DNA of 32,570 bases from contig JBFHRE010000012.1 in assembly GCA_041591895.1 (NCBI GenBank), forward strand, positions 1 through 32,570, written 5' to 3'. The translations under genes were made by a program, and so were the position numbers. The DNA comes from JBFHRE01 sp041591895 (GTDB taxonomy: Bacteria; Actinomycetota; Acidimicrobiia; Spongiisociales; ZC4RG35). Below are positions 6,921-14,535 of this stretch, piece after piece (position 1 is the first letter of the stretch; every line of letters starts with the position of its first letter). The notes beneath the pieces are model-generated. The model had not been told where the DNA came from. It searched no databases and saw nothing but the letters and a program-made list of their open reading frames with translations.

Positions 6921-8003
6921 TCAGGCGTTGATGCCCGCCTCCATCGCCTTGGCCCGGAACTCGTGGTTGTTTCGCACGAAGCCCAGGGCCACTGCCATCT
7001 GAACCCGCCGCTGCTTGACCAGGCTGAGCAGCGACTGATCGAAGGTCTGCATGCCGAAGAACTCGCTGTCCTTGATGGTCTCGAGATAGGCGTCGATGGT
7101 GGCGTTGGCCAGGACGTGCTCCTGGATACGGTTGTTGCTGATCATGACCTCGGTGGCGAGCACGCGACTGGTCCCATCGGCCTCGTCTAGGAGACGCTGA
7201 CTGATCACCCCGCGGAGATAGTTGGCGATCTGGATCCGGGCCGTCTTCTGCTGGTCGGTCGGGAAGAACCCGATCAGGCGGCTGACGGTGTCGAAAGGGT
7301 CGGCGGTGTGCATCGCCGCGAGCACCAGATGGCCGGTTTCGGCCGCCGCGACTGCGGCTCGGGCGGTCTCCTGATCCGTGATCTGCGAGAGCATGATCAC
7401 GTCCGCATCCTGCCGCATCGCCCGCTCGATGGCGTCGGAATAGCTGGTGGTGTCCACTCCGACCTCACGTTGGGCGACGACCGCCATCTTGTCCGGGAAC
7501 AGCACTTCGATCGGGTCTTCGATCGTGACGATCGAAACCGGGCGGGTGGCGTTGATGTGTTCGACGATCGACGCCAGGGTCGTGGTCCGGCCCGACCCCG
7601 AAGGACCGGTGACGAGGACGAGGCCGCGCGGCTCGGCGGCGAGCTTGCGCACCACCGGCGGCAGCCCGAGGCGCTCGAGAGTTGGAACCCCTGGCGTGAC
7701 CCTCCGTAGGACCATGCTGACGGATCCGCGCTGGCGGAAGGCGCTGACCCGGAATCGCCCCAGATCATGCCGCCCGTAGGCGAAGTCGGCCTCGTTGCGC
7801 TCTTTGAACTCGTAGGCCGCCCTCTGGGTGAAGATCGATTGGGCGTATCCGGCGGTGTCCGCGGGTTTGAGGATGGGGAGATCCTCCATCCGGCGCAGTT
7901 CTCCGCCGATCCGCATGACCGGCGGCGAACCCACTTTCAGATGGAGGTCCGACGCACTTGCCTCAACGGCACGCAGAAGCAGTTGGTCCAGGGCTGTGTC
8001 CAT
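6921..8003 (-). CDS. PilT/PilU-like secretion ATPase family protein with degenerate Walker motifs
   Basis: A 360-residue protein of full PilT length. The N-terminal domain (1-105) keeps SDLHLKVGSPPVMRIGGEL and the RFRVSAFRQRG arginine region. The ATPase domain keeps the Asp box IEDPIEV (161-167), Asp201, and the His box TGHLVLAAMHT (His225, His232). Two key residues are changed: the Walker A motif is GPSGSGRTT, so the lysine is Arg139, and the Walker B region, VILVGEMRD in canonical PilT, is VIMLSQITD, replacing the catalytic glutamate by Gln207. The preceding LREDPD is MRQDAD. The frame is intact throughout. No pilin, PilB, PilC or PilM genes lie in the window. It may be a regulatory or weakly active hexamer subunit, as PilU-type partners are, rather than a pilus retraction motor. 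ATG 8003 has GGAG upstream. Confidence 0.9.
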   Translation of the reverse strand: MDTALDQLLLRAVEASASDLHLKVGSPPVMRIGGELRRMEDLPILKPADTAGYAQSIFTQRAAYEFKERNEADFAYGRHDLGRFRVSAFRQRGSVSMVLRRVTPGVPTLERLGLPPVVRKLAAEPRGLVLVTGPSGSGRTTTLASIVEHINATRPVSIVTIEDPIEVLFPDKMAVVAQREVGVDTTSYSDAIERAMRQDADVIMLSQITDQETARAAVAAAETGHLVLAAMHTADPFDTVSRLIGFFPTDQQKTARIQIANYLRGVISQRLLDEADGTSRVLATEVMISNNRIQEHVLANATIDAYLETIKDSEFFGMQTFDQSLLSLVKQRRVQMAVALGFVRNNHEFRAKAMEAGINA

Positions 8004-8093
8004 TGCGAGGATTCTCCAGGTCGGGCTGTCGACTGGCTATCGGCGTGCCTGGCCGCCGCCTTGAGGACTACGAGAACCCGGTCGTCGGGTGCC

Positions 8094-8099
8094 TAACCT
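8094..8099 (+). promoter_or_regulatory. Candidate -10 element of a leaderless promoter for the CCA-adding enzyme gene
   Basis: TAACCT lies exactly 6 nt before the ATG at 8106, placing the expected transcription start at or next to the start codon. No Shine-Dalgarno sequence precedes that ATG. The same spacing is seen before argR, the sensor kinase and dhaA. Inferred from position only. Confidence 0.4.
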
Positions 8100-8105
8100 G
8101 AGAGC

Positions 8106-9503
8106 ATGATCCCCGACCGCCTTCGCTGGCTGGTCGAGCCGGGGACCCCGACGCACGAGTTGGGGGAGATGTTCACCAAGTCGGGGCACCAACTCTACCT
8201 GGTGGGCGGATCGGTGCGTGATGCCCTCCTCGGCCGGCCTCACGATGACCTCGATTTCGCCACCGACGCCTCTCCCGACCAGATCAAGTCGGTCGTGGAC
8301 GGCTGGGCGGATGCACTCTTCACGATGGGCGAGGCGTTCGGCACCATCGGTGTCCGCAAGAAGGGCAAGGTCTACGAGGTCACCACATTCCGGAGCGAGG
8401 TGTATCGCACCGACTCCCGCAAACCTGCGGTGTCGTTCTCGTCCCGAATCGAGGACGACCTGTCCCGTCGCGATTTCACCGTGAACGCCCTCGCCCTTCG
8501 GTTCCCCGACGCCGAGCCGATCGACCCCTGGGGAGGGCTCCGGGATCTCGGTGCCGGCATCCTGCGGACTCCGCTGGATCCCCACGTCTCGTTCTCCGAC
8601 GACCCCCTTCGAATGCTCAGGCTGTTCCGGCTTCAGGCCACGCTTGGATTCACTCCTGACCCGGCGGCAGTTGCGGCAGTCGAAGAGATGGTCGATCGCC
8701 TCGACATCGTCTCGGTGGAACGAGTGAGAGACGAGTTCTCGAAACTGATCGTGGCGCCCGAGCCAGGGCCGGCCCTCTGGGGCCTGGTCGACACCCGGCT
8801 CATCGACCGGTTCCTGCCCGAGATGCGAGATCTCGAGATGGAGCAGGACCCGGTACATCGCCACAAGGACGTCCTCGCCCACACGATCGCAGTGGTGGAG
8901 CGGGCGGAGCCAGGTAACCTCCGACTCCGATTGGCGGCCCTGCTCCATGACATCGGCAAGCCGGCCACGCGCCAGATCGGTCGGCGCGGCGTGAGCTTCC
9001 ATCACCACGAGGTGGTCGGGGCGCGGATGGCGAGAGAACGAATGCGGGCGCTGCGGTACAGCAAGGACCTGGTCGACGAGGTGTCGAGGCTGGTGTTCCT
9101 CCACCTGCGTCCGCACACCCTCAAGATGGGATGGACCGACTCGGCGGTCCGCAGGTACGTCCGCGACTCGGGCCACCTGCTCGACGATCTCAATCAGCTC
9201 GTGCGCTGCGATGTCACGACCGGCAACGAGCGGAGGGCCAAGGCGATCCAACAGCGGATAGACGATCTCGAACAGAGGATCGAGGAGCTGGCTCGACAAG
9301 AGGAACTCGAGTCGCTCCGTCCGCCGATCAACGGTCACGACGTGATGCAGTTCCTGGGCATCCGACCGGGCCCGGTCGTCGGCGACATCATGGAGGCCTT
9401 GCTCGAGAAGCGGATCGAGGAAGGCCCCTATTCCGAGGATGAGGCCTACGAGCACGTGCGGCGGATGGCCGCAGAGCGGGGCCTGGGGGTGGGCGAGACG
9501 TGA
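8106..9503 (+). CDS. cca: CCA-adding tRNA nucleotidyltransferase / poly(A) polymerase family with HD domain
   Basis: A 465-residue enzyme that adds or repairs the 3'-CCA of tRNAs. The polymerase-beta-type head carries GGSVRDALLG (34-43) and the metal-binding DDLDF (47-51); RRDFTVNALA and DPLRMLRLFRLQA are the conserved nucleotide-selection and helix motifs. The middle contains an HD domain, LLHDIGKP with His281 and Asp282, giving a possible phosphohydrolase activity. The length and HD domain match actinobacterial PcnA. In mycobacteria pcnA is likewise divergent from the mviN-sigM-trx block, supporting local synteny; here the pilT-like, deacetylase, GNAT and degV genes are interposed. Transcription is probably leaderless from a TAACCT element. 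Confidence 0.95.
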   Translation: MIPDRLRWLVEPGTPTHELGEMFTKSGHQLYLVGGSVRDALLGRPHDDLDFATDASPDQIKSVVDGWADALFTMGEAFGTIGVRKKGKVYEVTTFRSEVYRTDSRKPAVSFSSRIEDDLSRRDFTVNALALRFPDAEPIDPWGGLRDLGAGILRTPLDPHVSFSDDPLRMLRLFRLQATLGFTPDPAAVAAVEEMVDRLDIVSVERVRDEFSKLIVAPEPGPALWGLVDTRLIDRFLPEMRDLEMEQDPVHRHKDVLAHTIAVVERAEPGNLRLRLAALLHDIGKPATRQIGRRGVSFHHHEVVGARMARERMRALRYSKDLVDEVSRLVFLHLRPHTLKMGWTDSAVRRYVRDSGHLLDDLNQLVRCDVTTGNERRAKAIQQRIDDLEQRIEELARQEELESLRPPINGHDVMQFLGIRPGPVVGDIMEALLEKRIEEGPYSEDEAYEHVRRMAAERGLGVGET

Positions 9504-9535
9504 GTCCGGCAGCTGCGACCAACGGGTTTCCTCAC

Positions 9536-9555
9536 TATGCGCATATGCGTATACT
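9536..9555 (+). promoter_or_regulatory. argC promoter with ArgR operator (ARG box) overlapping the -10 element
   Basis: TATGCGCATATGCGTATA (9536-9553) is an 18-bp inverted repeat with one mismatched pair, centred on CATATG. TATACT (9550-9555) fits a -10 hexamer and overlaps the right arm, so a repressor bound here would block RNA polymerase. The 16-bp core CGCATATGCGTATACT (9540-9555) occurs identically before argR at 18850-18865. ArgR of other bacteria binds A/T-rich palindromic ARG boxes of about 18 bp. The assignment comes from the shared sequence at the two arginine promoters and the presence of argR in the cluster. Confidence 0.8.
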
Positions 9556-9582
9556 CTCGCCTTCGTTCGAGGAGGTCTGAGC

Positions 9583-10608
9583 TTGGGCCATCGTGTCGCG
9601 GTGCTGGGCGCCTCCGGCTACGCCGGGGGTGAGCTCGTGCGCCTCATCGACGACCATCCCGGTCTCGACCTGGTGTACTTGGGCGCGCATTCGAAGCAGG
9701 GCGGTGTGCTTGGCGACGTGCATCCCCATCTGGCAGTCTCAGACCGACCGTTGGGCTCGAATGAAGCCGACGACGTGCCTGAGGTGGATCTGGTCTTCCT
9801 CGCGCTTCCCCATGGCGCATCCTGGGCCCCGGCCGACGCACTCGCCCGCCGGGGGAGCATGGTGGTGGACCTCGGGAGCGACTACCGGCTCGACACGAAC
9901 CAACGCTACGTCGAGGCGTATGGGTCGGATCATCCGCTTCCGGATCGGCTGCCGGAGTGGCGCTACGGCTTGCCGGAATTGTTTGATCTCTCCGGGGCGG
10001 ACCTGGTGGCGAGCCCCGGCTGCTACCCGACCGCGGTGTTGCTGGGGTTGGTACCGCTCATTCGCGCCGGTCTGGTGGGGGACGGTGTGGTGGTGGCCGA
10101 TTGTCTATCGGGGGTCTCCGGTGCCGGCAGGAGCCTGAAGGAAGATCTTCTCTTCGGTTCGATCGCAGAAGGGGTGAGGGCCTACTCCGTCACCAGCCAT
10201 CGCCATCGGCCCGAGATCGAGATGGCGATCGAGCATGCGACGGGGACCGCCCGCAACGTCGTGTTCACTCCACATCTGGTGCCGATGCAGCGCGGTGAGT
10301 TGGCGACTGTCACCGTAGCCGGTTCACCCGGTATCTCCGAGGCCGACGTCCGGGCGGCACTACGAGACGCCTATGACAAGTCGACATTCGTCGACGTCAT
10401 CGAGCGGCCTCCCCAAACGAGGTGGGTCGTGGGGTCGAATCGTGCCCTCGTCTGCGGTTTCTTCGACCAAGCAGCCGGCTCGATCGTCGTGCAAGGTGCG
10501 ATCGACAACCTCGTCAAAGGGGCGGCAGGGCAGGCGGTCCAGGCGGCGAACATCATGCTCGGCCTCGACGAGGCGGCCGGTCTGCCGCTGTCGGGTTGGA
10601 TGCCATGA
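9583..10608 (+). CDS. argC: N-acetyl-gamma-glutamyl-phosphate reductase
   Basis: A 341-residue enzyme for the third step of arginine synthesis: NADPH-dependent reduction of N-acetylglutamyl phosphate to the semialdehyde. The NADP-binding GASGYAG is at 9-15, DLGSDYRL at 97-104, and the catalytic cysteine is in SPGCYPTA (Cys147). The start is a TTG at 9583, decided by AGGAGG at 9570-9575 seven bases upstream and by the family's usual N-terminus; the frame extends upstream but overlaps the CCA enzyme gene. It is first of the argC-J-B-D-MBL operon and shares an ATGA overlap with argJ. Control is by the ARG box overlapping its -10 element. Confidence 0.96.
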   Translation: MGHRVAVLGASGYAGGELVRLIDDHPGLDLVYLGAHSKQGGVLGDVHPHLAVSDRPLGSNEADDVPEVDLVFLALPHGASWAPADALARRGSMVVDLGSDYRLDTNQRYVEAYGSDHPLPDRLPEWRYGLPELFDLSGADLVASPGCYPTAVLLGLVPLIRAGLVGDGVVVADCLSGVSGAGRSLKEDLLFGSIAEGVRAYSVTSHRHRPEIEMAIEHATGTARNVVFTPHLVPMQRGELATVTVAGSPGISEADVRAALRDAYDKSTFVDVIERPPQTRWVVGSNRALVCGFFDQAAGSIVVQGAIDNLVKGAAGQAVQAANIMLGLDEAAGLPLSGWMP

Positions 10609-11762
10609 GCGTGACCTCGGCCCGGGGCTTCGTTGCCGCCGGGGTGTCCGCGGGAATCAAGAACGGGGGCGCGCTCGATCTGGCTTTGGTCTCGGCTCCC
10701 CGCCCTGTGCCGGCTGCCGGTGTCTTCACCACCTCCATCACTGCCGCACCGCCGGTCGAGATCAGCCGTGCCCGGCTGGTGTCCGGCAGGGCTCGGGCGG
10801 TGTTGGTCAACTCTGGATGTGCCAACGCCGGGACCGGTGACGGGGGGAGGAGCGACGCGCTGGCGACCGGGGATGCAGTGGCCGTCGCCCTTCAGGCCGA
10901 TCCGGAGGAGGTTCTGCTGTGTTCCACCGGCCCGATCGGACCCCGATTGCCGGTGGATCGGATCAGGGAAGTGATTCCGGGCCTGGTAGCCGGTCAGGGC
11001 GTGAGCGGCGACCACGCCGCCGCGGCCGCCCGGGCGATCATGACCACCGACAGTCACCCCAAAGAGGCCGTGTCCTCGGTCGGGACCGGAGTGATCGGCG
11101 GGATGGCGAAGGGGGCAGGCATGCTCCGGCCCGACATGGCCACCATGCTGGCCATTCTCACCACCGACCTCGCCGTGAGCGCCGCCGATCTGGCCCGGGC
11201 ACTGCGCGAGGCCGTCGACCTCACGTTCAACTGCCTCGACGTAGACGGATGTCAGTCGACCAACGACTCCGTGATCGCGCTCGCCTCGGGAGCGTCCGGA
11301 TACGCGCCCGGCGAAGACGAGCTGCTCGAGGGTTTGCTCGACGTCTGCGGCCGTCTTGCCCGCCAGATGGCCGCCGACGCCGAAGGGGCCACGAAAGTGA
11401 TCGACGTGTGCGTGAACGGCGCGGTCTCGGAGGCCGACGCGCGCCGGCTTGCGTTGGCAGTGGCCGACTCGGGGCTCGTGCGATCCAGCTTCTACGGGGC
11501 CGATCCCAACTGGGGCCGGGTACTGGCGGCCTTGGGTGTGGCCGGAGCGCCATTTCGTCCGACTGCGGTATCGATCTCCTACGAAGGGGTCGAGGTCTGC
11601 CGGGGTGGCATGGGCGTGCCGGTCGACGAGGACGCGCTGAGTTCCCTCCTCAAGGGGGACTTCCGGCTCGAGATCTCGGTCGGACAGGGGCCGGGGTCGG
11701 CGCAGATCGTCACAACCGACCTCACCCCTGAATACGTCCGATTCAACGGGGACCGCTCCTGA
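10605..11762 (+). CDS. argJ: Bifunctional glutamate N-acetyltransferase / ornithine acetyltransferase
   Basis: A 385-residue enzyme that transfers the acetyl group from N-acetylornithine to glutamate, closing the cyclic arginine pathway; bifunctional forms also use acetyl-CoA. The self-cleavage site is in KGAGMLRPDMATML, with Thr180 as the N-terminal nucleophile of the beta chain after cleavage. TGPIG (108-112) forms the oxyanion-hole motif, and GADPNWGR lies near the C-terminus. Having argJ means no separate argA/argE is needed for acetyl recycling. It overlaps argC (ATGA) and touches argB (TGATG), indicating tight translational coupling. Confidence 0.97.
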   Translation: MSVTSARGFVAAGVSAGIKNGGALDLALVSAPRPVPAAGVFTTSITAAPPVEISRARLVSGRARAVLVNSGCANAGTGDGGRSDALATGDAVAVALQADPEEVLLCSTGPIGPRLPVDRIREVIPGLVAGQGVSGDHAAAAARAIMTTDSHPKEAVSSVGTGVIGGMAKGAGMLRPDMATMLAILTTDLAVSAADLARALREAVDLTFNCLDVDGCQSTNDSVIALASGASGYAPGEDELLEGLLDVCGRLARQMAADAEGATKVIDVCVNGAVSEADARRLALAVADSGLVRSSFYGADPNWGRVLAALGVAGAPFRPTAVSISYEGVEVCRGGMGVPVDEDALSSLLKGDFRLEISVGQGPGSAQIVTTDLTPEYVRFNGDRS

Positions 11763-12667
11763 TGCCGACCGGTCATTCCAGTCCCACCACCTCGAAGGCG
11801 CGGATCGCCAATTCGATGGGGAAAGCCAAGATCCTCATGGAAGCCCTTCCTTACATCCAGCGGTTCAGGGGCCGGATCGTGGTCATCAAATACGGCGGGT
11901 CCACGATGGAGGACCCCGGACTGCGGGAGTCGTTCGCAGGAGACGTGACTCTGCTGGCCGCGGTGGGCATCCACCCCGTCATCGTCCATGGTGGCGGTCC
12001 CCAGATCTCCGAGGCGATGGAGATCGAAGGCGTCGTACCGGAATGGGTAGACGGCCTCCGGGTGACCGACGAGGCCACCATGAAAGTCGTCCAGAAGGTC
12101 CTCGTCGGAGATGTCAATGCCGACATCGTGCGCCTGCTCGGGCGGCACGGGGCCCGAGCGATAGGCGTCTCCGGTCTCGACGCCGGATTGCTCCAGGCAA
12201 CTCCGCGTGATCCCCGCCTCGGGTACGTCGGTGACGTGACGACAGTGAATGGCGACCTACTTCGGAGGCTCATCGCCGAGGGCCTGGTGCCAGTGGTCGC
12301 GCCGATCGCGCTCGGACCCGATGGTGCTGTGTACAACTGCAACGCAGACACCGCCACCGGCGCCATATCCGCCGCCCTCGGAGCTCAAAAGCTCGTCTAT
12401 CTGACCGACGTCGAAGGCGTCTATCGCGACATGACCGATGAGGCGAGCCTCATCTCGCGCATGTCGATCAGCGAGTTGGAGGGTTTGCTCTCCGACATGT
12501 CGGGCGGAATGGTCCCGAAGCTGCGTTCGATCGCCGAAGCCATCGCCGGCGGGGTTCGTAGAGCCCACATCCTCGATGGTCGGGTCGAGCACGCCGTCCT
12601 CCTGGAGATGTTCACCCAGGAGGGGATCGGCACCATGATCACCCAGGACGGGGACGACCGGCCATGA
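11762..12667 (+). CDS. argB: Acetylglutamate kinase
   Basis: A 301-residue kinase that phosphorylates N-acetylglutamate with ATP, usually the feedback-controlled step. VIKYGG (Lys43) and VHGGGP (75-80) bind phosphate and substrate; NCNADTATGAI and LTDVEGVY are in the C-terminal nucleotide domain. The N-terminal stretch before the kinase core (about residues 19-35, KAKILMEALPYIQRF) matches the mobile helix found in arginine-sensitive hexameric forms, so arginine inhibition is likely. The ATG at 11762 forms a TGATG junction with argJ; a second in-frame ATG at 11816 would give the more usual N-terminus and cannot be excluded. It overlaps argD by 4 bp. Confidence 0.96.
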   Translation: MPTGHSSPTTSKARIANSMGKAKILMEALPYIQRFRGRIVVIKYGGSTMEDPGLRESFAGDVTLLAAVGIHPVIVHGGGPQISEAMEIEGVVPEWVDGLRVTDEATMKVVQKVLVGDVNADIVRLLGRHGARAIGVSGLDAGLLQATPRDPRLGYVGDVTTVNGDLLRRLIAEGLVPVVAPIALGPDGAVYNCNADTATGAISAALGAQKLVYLTDVEGVYRDMTDEASLISRMSISELEGLLSDMSGGMVPKLRSIAEAIAGGVRRAHILDGRVEHAVLLEMFTQEGIGTMITQDGDDRP

Positions 12668-13845
12668 GCACCGTCGCCGACCGAGAGGCACAGGTCGTGA
12701 TGCAGACCTACGCTCGGGTACCGGTCACGTTCGTATCCGGAGAGGGAGCCTGGCTGGTCGACGGATCGGGACGGCGCTATCTCGACTTCCTCACCGGTCT
12801 GGCGGTCACGTCGGTCGGACATTCCAACCCGCGGGTGACGGCCGCCGCTTCCGCTCAGCTCGCAAAGCTGGTTCATGTGTCGAACCTCTTCTACACCGAG
12901 CCAATGGTGGCTCTGGCCGAACGGTTGGTGACGCTGTCCGGTCTCGACCGGGTGTTCTTCGCCAACTGCGGGGCGACGGCCAACGAGGCCGCGATCAAGC
13001 TCGCTCGCCGCTGGGGTCAGCTCCGCAGGGGGCCCGAGTGCCACCAGATCGTGTCTCTCGACGACTCGTTTCACGGTCGGACGCTGGCGACCCTCGCCGC
13101 CACCGGTCAGCCCGGAAAGCAGGCGGTCTTCGAGCCGCTGCCCACCGGGTTTCGTCAGGTGCCTTCTGGTGACCTGGCTGCTCTGGACGCGGTCGTCGAT
13201 CGGAATACGGCGGCGGTGATGCTCGAGACCACCCAGGGTGAGGGCGGGGTCGTGCCGCTGTCCGTCGACTACCTGCGAGCGGTCCGTGAGCTCTGCGACG
13301 AGCGAGACGTCCTGTTGATCGTCGACGACGTGCAGGCCGGGGTGGGACGGACCGGGAGCTGGTTCTCGTGGCAGCAGTTGGGCTTCGAGCCCGACGTTGC
13401 GACGACTGCCAAGGCCCTGGCAAACGGTCTCCCGATCGGGGTGTGCATGGGGAAGGCCGACACGTCGAAGGCGTTCCAACCGGGTGACCACGCAACGACC
13501 TTCGGAGGGGGACCGGTTGTGTGCGCCGCGGCGTTGGCGGTGCTGGAGGAGATCGAGACCGGTGATCTGCTCGAGAACTGCCGTCGGCGTTCGGAGCAGG
13601 TGGTGGCGGTTGCGTCCGGGTTGCCGATGGTCGAGAACGTTCGGGGCAGGGGCCTGCTGCTTGGAGTCGGGTTGTCAAAGCCGATTGCGGGCGCGGTGGC
13701 ATCAGCCGCTCTGGGTCACGGACTGGTGGTGAACGCCGTACGACCGGACACCATCCGGCTGGCACCTCCGTTGTCGGTCACCGAGGGCGAAGTCGACGAG
13801 GCGCTCAGGCGGCTCTCGGGAGCGATGGAGGAGGTCACGGCGTGA
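12664..13845 (+). CDS. argD: Acetylornithine aminotransferase
   Basis: A 393-residue PLP-dependent class-III aminotransferase that converts N-acetylglutamate semialdehyde to N-acetylornithine. It shows NCGATANEAAIKLAR (101-115) around the phosphate cup, SFHGRT (135-140), and IVDDVQAGVGRTG (219-231), where the usual DEVQ reads DDVQ. The PLP lysine is in TTAKALANGLP (Lys250). The family cannot be separated cleanly from succinyldiaminopimelate or ornithine aminotransferases by sequence, but the operon settles its role. It overlaps argB (ATGA) and the following metallo-hydrolase gene (GTGA). In many actinobacteria argF comes next; here it does not. Confidence 0.95.
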   Translation: MSTVADREAQVVMQTYARVPVTFVSGEGAWLVDGSGRRYLDFLTGLAVTSVGHSNPRVTAAASAQLAKLVHVSNLFYTEPMVALAERLVTLSGLDRVFFANCGATANEAAIKLARRWGQLRRGPECHQIVSLDDSFHGRTLATLAATGQPGKQAVFEPLPTGFRQVPSGDLAALDAVVDRNTAAVMLETTQGEGGVVPLSVDYLRAVRELCDERDVLLIVDDVQAGVGRTGSWFSWQQLGFEPDVATTAKALANGLPIGVCMGKADTSKAFQPGDHATTFGGGPVVCAAALAVLEEIETGDLLENCRRRSEQVVAVASGLPMVENVRGRGLLLGVGLSKPIAGAVASAALGHGLVVNAVRPDTIRLAPPLSVTEGEVDEALRRLSGAMEEVTA

Positions 13846-14423
13846 CCGAAATGGCGGGCGGGAGCGAGGCTCGGTTCGAGATCATCCAGACCGGGTCCGG
13901 GCGACCGAAGGTGCGATCGACCGTGAGTGTGGTCTTCGACGAGGGCCAGATCATCGTCATCGATCCCGGCATGGCACCGGACCAGCAGGCGATTCTCGAA
14001 CCGCTGGCGGCTCTGGACGTCACTCCCGGGGACGTGACGGATGTGGTGATCAGCCACCACCACCCGGACCACACGGTCAATGTCGGCCTGTTCGGCCACG
14101 CCCGGGTCCACGACCACTGGGCCGTCTACCACTACGACGAATGGACCAGTCGCCCGGCGGAGGGGTTCAGCGTGTCACCGTCTGTGACCCTGTGGGAAAC
14201 GCCAGGTCACACTCCCCAGGACATCTCCACGCTCGTCTCGACGCCCGCCGGCCTGGTGGTGGCCACTCACCTCTGGTGGCGGGAGGAAGGACCACCCGAA
14301 GACCCCCTGGCGGTGGATCCGGACGCCCTGCACGCCGGACGTCGGCGTGTGCTCGAGGTCGCGAACCTGATCGTTCCAGGGCACGGACCCGCATTCGTGC
14401 CCGACGCCGGGACTCCTCATTGA
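13842..14423 (+). CDS. Metallo-beta-lactamase-fold hydrolase (MBLAC1-like)
   Basis: A 193-residue single-domain MBL protein. The metal motif is SHHHPDH (71-77), followed by ETPGHTPQDIS with His123 and a late VPGHGP. The usual metal-bridging aspartate region reads VVATHLWW, resembling the short MBLAC1-type subgroup rather than glyoxalase II or lactamases. The reaction is unknown. Its GTG start overlaps the argD stop by 4 bp, so it is probably co-transcribed and translationally coupled with arginine synthesis genes, which would place it under ArgR control from the argC promoter. It occupies the position where argF is found in the common argCJBDFRGH order, though it bears no resemblance to a carbamoyltransferase. 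Confidence 0.9.
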   Translation: MTEMAGGSEARFEIIQTGSGRPKVRSTVSVVFDEGQIIVIDPGMAPDQQAILEPLAALDVTPGDVTDVVISHHHPDHTVNVGLFGHARVHDHWAVYHYDEWTSRPAEGFSVSPSVTLWETPGHTPQDISTLVSTPAGLVVATHLWWREEGPPEDPLAVDPDALHAGRRRVLEVANLIVPGHGPAFVPDAGTPH

Positions 14424-14521
14424 CCGCCCGTTCAGCCGCTTGCCGCGCCTGGTTTGGCCACACCGGGTTTCCGCGAGTGCCCACCGGTCGTCGATGTCGG
14501 CCGCTAGACACCTGCCCGCGG

Positions 14522-14527
14522 TACCGT
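14522..14527 (+). promoter_or_regulatory. Candidate -10 element upstream of the beta-propeller protein gene
   Basis: TACCGT lies 8 nt before the ATG at 14536, in a 112-bp gap that otherwise shows no Shine-Dalgarno sequence or hairpin. It would produce an almost leaderless mRNA. Position-based inference. Confidence 0.35.
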
Positions 14528-14535
14528 GTTCGCGG

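Noticed and set aside
7585..7610. Sequencing error as the cause of the altered Walker A motif in the PilT-like protein
   Set aside because: The frame is intact, and the Walker B region is independently altered at several residues, which one error would not produce.
8037..9455. Open frame of 472 codons on the minus strand
   Set aside because: Antisense to the CCA-adding enzyme, whose motifs are unambiguous; no family features in the antisense product.
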